DNA from: an uncultured Christensenella sp.
GTDB taxonomy: Bacteria > Bacillota > Clostridia > Christensenellales > UBA3700
Direction of reading: 5' to 3'
NCBI GenBank assembly: GCA_910579785.1
Contig: CAJTVJ010000001.1
Location: forward strand, 1-64,000
Length of the DNA: 64,000 nucleotides
Shown: piece by piece, positions 9,241-17,400 of the stretch
How positions within the stretch are numbered: position 1 is the stretch's first letter
Layout: the number at the start of each line of letters is the position of its first letter
Program-made: the position numbers and the translations under genes
Notes under the pieces: generated by a model
Seen by the model: the letters and a program-made list of their open reading frames with translations, nothing else
What the model was told of the DNA's origin: nothing
Database searches by the model: none

Positions 9241-10161
9241 ATGGTAATTTTAAAGAAGATAGTCATTATGACTCAATACAACAACAGTAATTGTTCGGGT
9301 ATTGTCAAATTTGAAAATTTCGCAGGCAGGACAAGTTGCTTTGTAAGGATTTTGGGATTGAAAGGCGAGGGCGTGATTTGCATCAAATGCGGAGACGATA
9401 CAATGTATTGCGGCAAGATTTTTGACGGCGAAAAGTCTTTCAATGCGTGGTACGATCTCAATAGGACGTTGCAGATAGTAGTCGTTGCGGACGGAAGTAT
9501 CGTATGCACGGGAAGCAACAAGGGAAGATTTTCTCCCAATGCCATGATGTTGGATATACATAGATATTTTGCGACGATTTCGCAGGCTGCGGACAATGCG
9601 GTCTTTGTCAAACAAACGCAAGTGCAAAATCAAGAAAAGCAAGATACGCGTATTGTCGAAGATAGACATGAGAGCGTATATCAAGAGAAATTACAAGAAC
9701 AACAAAGTGAGCAACCTGTGATAGAGCCGATTTCTGATAGAGTTGAAGAACAGCCGCAAGCTAAACAAAGTGCGAAGGAAAGCGCAAAGGCAAAGCCTGC
9801 GCCGGAAAAAAAGAAGGTCAAGACTGAGACGGCAGAGCCTTTTTATAAAAAGATAGAGGAGAGCCTTGCAAAGCTTTTTGAGGCGCACGAAAAAGACGAA
9901 GAGTTGACTCTGCTCATTCCCAACAGCAAGTGGGCGAGAGTGCCGGTAGAAGGCGACGGATATTACGTTGTCGGCGTGATAGAAAACGACGGAGTACCCG
10001 ACATAATTTGTTACGGAGTACCCGACAAAGATTCTTCCAATCCACCGCAAAACAGCAGTGATTGCAGACAGTGGATGGAGTTGGAAAAGGGCGGCAGAGG
10101 TTATTGGATGATGTATCAGTCTGCTATGTCCGGCGTGACGTTGACGACAAGCGTAATTTGA
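9241..10161 (+). CDS. Conserved hypothetical protein with two domains and a charged linker
   Basis: The 306-residue protein starts at ATG 9241, well placed after GGAGGT (MTQYNN at 9268 is the alternative). It has a cysteine-containing N-terminal domain (about 10-125), a Gln/Glu/Lys-rich low-complexity linker (about 130-205) and a C-terminal domain (about 205-300) containing YYVVGVIENDGVPDIICYGV. I have a recollection of similar C-terminal domains in Clostridia hypothetical proteins but know no function. No signal peptide or membrane segment is apparent. It stands alone between repeat-rich DNA and a GNAT gene. Confidence 0.75.
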   Translation: MVILKKIVIMTQYNNSNCSGIVKFENFAGRTSCFVRILGLKGEGVICIKCGDDTMYCGKIFDGEKSFNAWYDLNRTLQIVVVADGSIVCTGSNKGRFSPNAMMLDIHRYFATISQAADNAVFVKQTQVQNQEKQDTRIVEDRHESVYQEKLQEQQSEQPVIEPISDRVEEQPQAKQSAKESAKAKPAPEKKKVKTETAEPFYKKIEESLAKLFEAHEKDEELTLLIPNSKWARVPVEGDGYYVVGVIENDGVPDIICYGVPDKDSSNPPQNSSDCRQWMELEKGGRGYWMMYQSAMSGVTLTTSVI

Positions 10162-10244
10162 TAATACAAAAACGGCGCGGTATTTGCCTATGGATATAGT
10201 CTTGCTCTCTTGACAAAGCGGTATTTCGTAATTAAAATATAGAT

Positions 10245-10658
10245 ATGGAATTTAAGATATACGATACTTTGCCGCAAGAGGCAAGAGAGATAAGGTTGAG
10301 AGTATTTGTTAGAGAGCAGGGCTTTCAGGAAGAATTTGACACCGCGGATAAATTCTCGACACATATAGTCGCGTACGACGGGGATATTCCTATCGCGACT
10401 TGCAGGTACTATACGCAAGACAGCCGCTTCCTAATCGGCAGGATTGCCGTAATCAAACAATACAGAGGCAAGGGTATCGGCGCAAATATGCTTGCCTTTG
10501 CAATGGAGAAGATAAGGAAGGTAGGCGGCAAAGAGATAAGGATACACGCCCAAAGACGCGCCGAAGACTTTTATAAAAAACAAGGATTTGAGACTTTTGG
10601 AGAAGTCGATTTTGACGAAGGGTGCGAGCACGTGTGGATGAAGAGAGTTTTGGGGTGA
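10245..10658 (+). CDS. GNAT-family N-acetyltransferase
   Basis: The 137-residue protein has the acetyl-CoA binding motif A of the GNAT fold, IAVIKQYRGKGIGANMLAFA (about residues 67-86), with the R-G-K-G-I-G pyrophosphate loop, and ends with the usual KKQGFETFGE strand-helix. It probably transfers an acetyl group to an amine; the substrate cannot be told. No clear ribosome site precedes ATG 10245. It converges on the transketolase genes and shares a bidirectional terminator with them. Confidence 0.88.
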   Translation: MEFKIYDTLPQEAREIRLRVFVREQGFQEEFDTADKFSTHIVAYDGDIPIATCRYYTQDSRFLIGRIAVIKQYRGKGIGANMLAFAMEKIRKVGGKEIRIHAQRRAEDFYKKQGFETFGEVDFDEGCEHVWMKRVLG

Positions 10659-10680
10659 GCAATATAAAAACTTGGAGATA

Positions 10681-10711
10681 AAAATACGGCAACAAGCGTT
10701 GCCGTATTTTT
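10681..10711. terminator. Bidirectional terminator between GNAT and transketolase genes
   Basis: Arms AAAATACGGCAAC (10681-10693) and GTTGCCGTATTTT (10698-10710) surround an AAGC loop. T-runs are available on both strands, and the genes on both sides converge. Confidence 0.85.
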
Positions 10712-10730
10712 CTATATATTTATCAATATA

Positions 10731-11675
10731 TTATTTCTTTTTGCGTTTGATAGCTTTTAAGGTCTTTTCTACTATGTCGTCTACCGTCAAATGGAATTTC
10801 TGCGCAAGATAAGGCATCTTGCCTACTTCGCCGAATTCATCCTGCACGCCTACGCTTTCCATAGGAACGGGGAAGTTGTTTACGACAGTCTCGGCAACGG
10901 CGGAATACAGACCGCCTTTGACGTTGTGGTTTTCGGCTACGACTATTGCGCCCGTTGACTTGGCGGCAGATACTATTGCAGCTTCGTCGATAGGTTTCCA
11001 TGTAAAGACGTTGAGCACGCCTACGCTTATGCCCATACCTTTGAATATCTTGCTTGCCTCTACTGCTTTGCTGACCATGATGCCAGACGCGATTATTGTA
11101 GCGTCCTTACCTGGTATGACGGTCTTTGCCTTCATTAGGTCAAACTTTTCGCCCTCTTCAAAGACTTTCTCGGCTTTTTTACGTTGCAATCTGATATAGG
11201 TCGCGCCGTCGTAAGCTATGATTTGCGGCATAAGAGCTTTGAGCATAGCCGCGTCGGTAGGCTCCACACACAGCATATTCGGTATGGTGCGCATAATGCC
11301 CATATCTTCAAACGGCATATGAGTTCCGCCGTTTATCTCCGCGCATATGCCGGGATCTGTGCCTACTATCTTGACGTTTTGTCTGCTGTAAGCCACGCTT
11401 ATAAAAATTTGGTCAAAACATCTTCTCGATGCAAAAGTGCCGAAAGAAGAGCAGAATGGAATCTTGCCGCAAGTCGCAAGACCTGCCGAGACGCCCACCA
11501 TATTTGCTTCGGCGATACCAACGTTGAAAAATCTATCGGGGTACGCCTTCTTGAAAGGCGCTGTCTTGATGCAGTTCATGAGGTCTGCTTCGACTACGAC
11601 TATCTTATCGTTTGTCTTTGCTTCTTCTACCAAAGAGTTGCAATATACCTCTCTCATTTCCAAATTATCTTGCAT
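10731..11675 (-). CDS. Transketolase, C-terminal subunit
   Basis: The 314-residue protein carries the pyrimidine-binding domain of transketolase and the C-terminal domain (from about residue 190). The segment FFNVGIAEANMVGVSAGLA contains the glutamate that activates thiamine diphosphate. It works with the product of the adjacent gene 11677-12501, encoded one base upstream, as a split transketolase for the non-oxidative pentose phosphate pathway. This two-gene form is common in Clostridia. A related split enzyme (DXP synthase-like) is less likely because both halves match transketolase length. Confidence 0.93.
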   Translation of the reverse strand: MQDNLEMREVYCNSLVEEAKTNDKIVVVEADLMNCIKTAPFKKAYPDRFFNVGIAEANMVGVSAGLATCGKIPFCSSFGTFASRRCFDQIFISVAYSRQNVKIVGTDPGICAEINGGTHMPFEDMGIMRTIPNMLCVEPTDAAMLKALMPQIIAYDGATYIRLQRKKAEKVFEEGEKFDLMKAKTVIPGKDATIIASGIMVSKAVEASKIFKGMGISVGVLNVFTWKPIDEAAIVSAAKSTGAIVVAENHNVKGGLYSAVAETVVNNFPVPMESVGVQDEFGEVGKMPYLAQKFHLTVDDIVEKTLKAIKRKKK

Positions 11676-11676
11676 A

Positions 11677-12501
11677 TTACACGTCCTCCTTTCCGCAGAA
11701 TTCGCGCCATTGGGCTTCTGTAATAGACATTGAATGGCAACCTGCGCCCTTGCTCGATACCCAATCGACTCCGTATCCCTTTATTGTGTCAAGCACTATT
11801 AAAGAGGTCTTGTCCTTGGTGTCGAAAGCATTTTGCAGAGCCTGCTCGATAGCCTCGACGTCATGTCCGTTTATTCTTTGGGTATGCAGATTGAACGCCT
11901 TAGCCTTTTCGTCAAGAGGCTCGATAGAATTGATATCGTCCGTCATACCGTCAATTTGCATTTTGTTGTTGTCGATGAAGATGACGAGATTGTCAAGTCT
12001 CATATTTCCCGCATACATCAATGCTTCCCATACCTGTCCTTCTTGCGATTCGCCGTCGCCGAGTATGCAAAATACCTTGTAATCTTTTTTGTCTATCTTG
12101 CCGGCAAGAGCCATACCCACCGCGCAGCTGAGTCCTTGCCCCAATGAGCCTGCCGTCATATCAATGCCGATAGTCTTGTTCATATCGCAGTGAGAGGGAA
12201 GATTGGTGCCCGCCTGATTGAGAGTCTTTATCTCTTCCATTGGGAAATATCCCTTGTCCGCAAGTACGCTGTAAAGCGCCGGACCTGCGTGACCTTTGCT
12301 CATCACGATCCTGTCTCTGTCTGGGTCTTTTGGATTTTTGGGGTCTACCTTTGCGACGTCGTAATAAAGCACTGCGAGAAGGTCGATTATGCTCAACGTG
12401 CCGCCTATGTGTCCCACGCCCAATCTGCCTATCATTTCGACAGCGATCTTGCGTATGTCAAGGGCTTTTGATTGGAGATGTTCCAACTTTTGCTTGTCCA
12501 T
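11677..12501 (-). CDS. Transketolase, N-terminal subunit
   Basis: The 274-residue protein carries the thiamine diphosphate binding domain with the motif GDGESQEGQVWEAL (about residues 149-162) followed by the NN of IDNNKMQ, which ligate Mg-diphosphate, and an early GHIGGTLS active-site segment. It forms the catalytic unit with the downstream C-terminal subunit. The ATG follows GGAG on the minus strand. The two genes form one operon ending in the terminator at 10681-10711. Confidence 0.95.
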   Translation of the reverse strand: MDKQKLEHLQSKALDIRKIAVEMIGRLGVGHIGGTLSIIDLLAVLYYDVAKVDPKNPKDPDRDRIVMSKGHAGPALYSVLADKGYFPMEEIKTLNQAGTNLPSHCDMNKTIGIDMTAGSLGQGLSCAVGMALAGKIDKKDYKVFCILGDGESQEGQVWEALMYAGNMRLDNLVIFIDNNKMQIDGMTDDINSIEPLDEKAKAFNLHTQRINGHDVEAIEQALQNAFDTKDKTSLIVLDTIKGYGVDWVSSKGAGCHSMSITEAQWREFCGKEDV

Positions 12502-12871
12502 AAATTCTCCTTACAATAAATAATTTCAATAAATATCAAGCTTTGCTGACATTCCTTTGCGTACATATATTCTAGCACTAATTTATTTAAATAAAAAGTG
12601 TTTTTGCGGTGTTTTGTCAAAAAGATATACAAAATTTTTACATAAATCGACAACGTTGCTTTTCAATGCGGACGGACGCCGAGTTGCGGCGAAAAAATTC
12701 ACCTCATTGCAAAAATATTAACAAATGGCGGACTAAAAGCAAAAGCCTTGGCAATACTTTGAGATAGGCGGCGGCATTTATTGCGTCGGGCGCTTGCCTG
12801 CGACTGTTGTTCGCCGAGTGAAAATCAAGACAATAAATAATATTACAATATACATGGAGGTATAACTTTAA
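12502..12871. other. Divergent intergenic region
   Basis: This gap holds the start regions of the transketolase operon (minus) and the ferritin-like gene (plus). It includes an unusually GC-rich stretch around 12680-12830. No reading frame of quality, tRNA or clear palindrome was found. GGAGGT at 12856-12861 is the ribosome site of the next gene. Confidence 0.6.
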
Positions 12872-14113
12872 ATGAATCCTTTTGAACTCAAACCTATGAA
12901 TCAGGACAGCAAGCTTTTTTGCGATTGGTCCTGTCTCAATTCCAAGCCGTATGACAAGGAAGAAGTAAGTCCTTACACCAAGTTGAGAATTATTCTCATG
13001 AACGGCACGGAATACGAATCAGTCAACTTTCTGCATCGCTTTTCCCGTAATTGCGACAACAACGACATACGCCGTCAACTTGCGCTTGCCCGTCGCGGAG
13101 AGCAGCAACAGCAAAAGCGTATCGCCAATCTCAAACCTCTCAACGAGAACATCTTAGAGCACACGATAGGCTATGAGCATTTGGCTGTCGATTTGACTGC
13201 GGTGCTTGCACAGAGAGAAAAGAACGGATACGTCAAACAAGCTCTTGACTTTGCTCTTCTTGAAGACTTCGACCACCTTTACAGATACGCAGATCTCCTC
13301 GAAATGGAGCAGGGAGTAAAGGCTCAAAAACTCGTAGGGGAATACGTCGAGATAATGCCGGGCAGACCTACGATAGCAGAGCATAGACATCCTTATGACA
13401 GCATAAGATATCATATCGACAGCAAAAACAGCGATATGCTCACCGTACTCAACACCATGATAATCACCGCCGCAGAACAGCAGACGATGAATTATTATAT
13501 GAATCAGGGCGCATTCTATGAGCAATCTACTCTCGGCAGACAGCTATATACAGAGATAGCTATGATAGAAGAACAGCACGTGACTCAGTACGGCTCGCTT
13601 ATGGACACAAACTGCACTTGGCTTGAAAACAATCTCATGCACGAATATTGCGAGGCATACCTCTATTATTCTTGCTTTATGGACGAGAGCGATAAGAATA
13701 TCAAAGCAATGTGGGAGCAGCTCTTTGAACAGGAAGTTGCGCATTTGCATATGGCTGCGCAAATGCTCAAAAAGTATGAGAAGAAAGAATGGCAGCAAAT
13801 CATTCCTGTCGGCAAATTCCCAGAGCTTCTTTCTCTGCATTCTTGCAAGGACTACGTGCGTCAGCAGTTGGAAAGCGTGCGATTGACGGCAGATAGAGAA
13901 AATTATATCAACGTAAAAGAAATGCCGAAAGACAGCGACTTTTTCAATTATCAAAACATCGTCAATCCAAAGACTGCCAACGTCGCGTCGCATAAGGTCA
14001 TTGACGAGTATATCGACAAAAAGGGCATAGATTATCGCTATCAAATCGCAGAACATCCTGTGGACGCGCTACGCGATAGGCATAAGGATAATACTACTGT
14101 CGGTCTTAACTAA
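12872..14113 (+). CDS. Two-module ferritin-like (diiron) protein
   Basis: The 413-residue protein is almost wholly helical and shows carboxylate/histidine pairs typical of four-helix-bundle diiron proteins, arranged twice. The first set includes GYEHLAVD (about 99-106), EDFDHLYRYADLLE (about 130-143) and AEHRHPYDS. The second includes AAEQQTMNYY (about 200-209), EIAMIEEQHVTQYGSL, EYCEAYLYYSC and FEQEVAHLHMAAQML (about 289-303). Such proteins bind two irons and handle oxygen, peroxide or iron; the exact role is not predictable. A long ribosome site GGAGGT lies nine bases before the ATG. It stands alone, without a rubredoxin-type domain. Confidence 0.7.
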   Translation: MNPFELKPMNQDSKLFCDWSCLNSKPYDKEEVSPYTKLRIILMNGTEYESVNFLHRFSRNCDNNDIRRQLALARRGEQQQQKRIANLKPLNENILEHTIGYEHLAVDLTAVLAQREKNGYVKQALDFALLEDFDHLYRYADLLEMEQGVKAQKLVGEYVEIMPGRPTIAEHRHPYDSIRYHIDSKNSDMLTVLNTMIITAAEQQTMNYYMNQGAFYEQSTLGRQLYTEIAMIEEQHVTQYGSLMDTNCTWLENNLMHEYCEAYLYYSCFMDESDKNIKAMWEQLFEQEVAHLHMAAQMLKKYEKKEWQQIIPVGKFPELLSLHSCKDYVRQQLESVRLTADRENYINVKEMPKDSDFFNYQNIVNPKTANVASHKVIDEYIDKKGIDYRYQIAEHPVDALRDRHKDNTTVGLN

Positions 14114-14119
14114 ACTATA

Positions 14120-14270
14120 AACAACAATCTTGCGGAGAAGTCTCAACGAATTGAAATAAACTGATTAGATATCTCGACTGCGCTCGATATGAGCTTATAG
14201 TCAATCAAGCTTTGGTCATTTCGACCGTAGCGTAAGCGTAGTTGAGAAATCTAATCCATTTAAAAAAAAT
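14120..14270. repeat. Dispersed REP-like repeats downstream of the ferritin-like gene
   Basis: Two head-to-head motifs occur here: ggagaagtctcaacgaattg...gatatctcgactgcgctcgatatgag, and gtcatttcgacc...agttgagaaatctaatcc (around 14217-14258). They match copies at 3.5, 8.8, 18.8 and 19.5 kb. Confidence 0.65.
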
Positions 14271-14320
14271 ATATTTTTTAATAATACATTTTCATTCTAT
14301 TTTTAAAGTCTATCATATCC

Positions 14321-14455
14321 ATTCCAAGAAAGGTATACTTTTACTGACTTACAATTTCTTATCATGAAATTGCATATTTTTTTATAAAAAGTATATTTCG
14401 CTCGCGTATTAAATTCCATATTATAGGGTCAGTAAAAGTATACTTTATTTGGAAT
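14321..14455. mobile_element. 135-bp MITE-like element with 28-bp terminal inverted repeats
   Basis: The ends 14321-14348 and 14428-14455 are inverted repeats of each other with 25 of 28 positions matching; the inner 16 bases (GTATACTTTTACTGAC and its complement) are perfect. The 79-base interior is AT-rich and non-coding. No certain target duplication is seen. A short non-autonomous transposable element is the best fit. A regulatory cruciform just upstream of the large surface-protein gene is the alternative. Confidence 0.5.
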
Positions 14456-14490
14456 TATAAATAAGGTATGGTACGTACGGGAAATAAAAT

Positions 14491-17400
14491 ATGAATGCGA
14501 ATAATGGAAATTTAAAATTTACTAGGCATAAAAAAATTATGCTTTCAATAATTTTTTTATTGAGTGTAGTCATTATACTTGCAAGTATTTTTTCATACTA
14601 CAAAATACCAAATCGTACAGCGGATGGCTTGACAGACAGCACACAAGCTAAATATATTGAAGAACTTACTCTTACAGGCGACGCGCAGGGGAAAGGCGGA
14701 AAAGTATTTGACGGCGGAAGGCTAAATCAACTATACAGGCTGCTTTTTGGCGACAATGCGACATATGATACTGTCAGAAACAAAGCAAGTGAAGTGAGGA
14801 GTACGCCGTCCGGCGGAGTAGGCGGATTGAGCGTAGGTAAGACGTTCAGCGAGTTTAGTAATACGGTAGTGGTCAAAATCGGCGGAATAAATTGGATAGC
14901 GACTACTTTGACAGTAGATAAGGTTAACGGTGATACGGTATTGACGTTGTGGCGTGAGAATACTCCCAACGAGACGCAATTTATTACTACGTATTCTTCG
15001 GGTTGGCGAGAAAATAATCCGTCTAAAAATTATCCGAGTTCGTCGTATTCAGCCAGCTATATAAGGTCTCAGCTGCTTAACGGCAGAGATATGACGGATA
15101 ATGACGGAAACGTCGTAGAAGTTAAGTATGCGACAGATTCAAGCACTCTTGTTGACTTCACGCCCTATTCTACTCCTCAAACTGCCAATTACCCATATGA
15201 GTTGTTTACAAATACAGATTATGCTAACAATCTCACTGAATATATCGTAAAACCTACAAAAATCGCATATCAGGAAACTCAAGATAGATATACTAATTTG
15301 GGCGGCGGTAGTACTATGCGTTCAAGCGCCAACGAATGTTACGGTATACCAATAAACGGATTTCACTTGGGCGGTGCAAATGGGGTTCAAAACAGTCCGG
15401 TCTATAATGATTGGCAGTATGATTATATTTGGTTGCCAAGTTCAACTGAATCGTATGAGGGATTGTGGAATACATCGGATGCCGTAAGAGCTAATTATTG
15501 TATAGCTTGGACGAGAAGCGCTAGCTGGAATTCTACTTGGAGAATAGACAGTGACGGAGTAACGCAATATGTAGACGCCACAGGTGCAATTCGTCCGGCA
15601 TTTCATTTTAACTTGACTAAGGCTCAGGAAGCGGCGGCTGTGGGCATACCGCAAGATGATGAGGTAAAGAAATATTATGCCAACGGCGGCAACGTTGAAT
15701 TTAACTTGGATAATATTGATTTGGATAAGATGGAAATTGATACGGCGATAGATTTTACTGCCGTTAAGAATGAGTCTGCTACCGGAGATATGACTTTTGT
15801 AACAAATAATTCATCTACGGTATTTAAAGCCAGCGTACCGGGGAAATACGTCGTTACGTGCAGACCAAAGGGGAGCAACGTATGGACGGACGGTACGACA
15901 GTTGATAAGACGTATACTTTTAAATTAGTTTATAAAGTAGGTACCCTGTCGTTTGTGGGGCAGGATAGTAAAACTTATACGGGAGACGACGTTGAATTTC
16001 AATTAGGCGGAAGCTATGACAAGACAAAAGTAAACGTGGAGGCAACGACATCGGGATTGACTTTTGACAACTCTGCTACTCCTGCCGTATTAAAGGCGAA
16101 GACTGTCGGAGAGTATTTTGCAAAAGCAGAACTTGTCGACAAAGACCTTATGGAGTGGGGAAGTGCAGACGGCGACGTGGCGGATAAGACGTTGAATGTC
16201 ACTATCACTAAGCGGCCGTTGACTTTGACGTTTATTCCAAGCACAGCTTGGTCATGGTCAAACGGTACGCAGAAACAAGTAAGTATCAAGGATGACAGAG
16301 CATACGATAGCGAGATACTTAATTTTGTTTTTTCATATTCCGACGGAGATACTTCGACAGAGTTGTTTGGAGCTACTCCCGACGGCACCGTGGCGAAACA
16401 GACAAACGTGACTATCCCCGGACTTAATAACGGTAATTATACCTTTTCCGTTAAGTTGGACAACAGCGGCGACGGCAAAAACTATGAGATTACAGGCACA
16501 AGTGCCCGACCTTTTAGCATTACGGATAGGAAGATAGTGCTTACAGAAGCCGATATAGCATGGCAATATTCAAGTGTAAATTATAAAGACGGACAGCCCC
16601 AATCCATAGGGACATGGGACTCAAATACTGTGGTAGAGGTCTTTTATAACGGCTCAGATTATCTATTTGAAATAGATGAGAGCGAGTTGACGGGTCTTGG
16701 CGTAAAACTCGATAAATATGAGGGGCAGACAAATCAACAGTGCGGTTTGAATTATTCAACAACAGTCACGTTATCCCCAATCGAATCAGGCGCGACTATC
16801 AACGGAAAGTCAAGCGAAAGTTTTACGTTGAAATGGAAGATAAGTCAAGGTAAATATGATTTAAGCAAAGTAATTTGGAATTATAAAGACGGTACGTTGG
16901 AATATAGCGGAGATATGTATACGATTGATTTGATAAATCCATACAGCGCAACGCTGACTCCCAATATTCAAGGCAACAGCGGAAGTATTGTCAAAAGCGA
17001 TTATAAAGCTGTGATAACAGGATTTTCCAATACTGACAATAATTTTGTCACGCCAAAGAAAGGGGATCCTACGACGTATGATTATATAGACGGCGAAGAG
17101 TTCCCGTGGGAACTTGTATGGAGCATAGAAAAGGCAAAGCTCAATTTAGTTTGGAACGAAGTCAAAGTCACGGATAAAAACGGCAGGACGTTTACAAGCT
17201 TCATAGTCAATGCCGATAATGCGGATAAGATAGAGAGATACGAGTATTATAAGTTTGACGGCGGAGTGATAGGAGACAGAGTTCAAAAAGATGATATAGA
17301 GGTAATTCCCGGGCAGGAAAGCTATTATTGCGTCAAGGCAATACTTAAAAGTAATTTTGAAGAAAATTATAAAATAGTAGGCGGCGAAACGTGGGCGATG

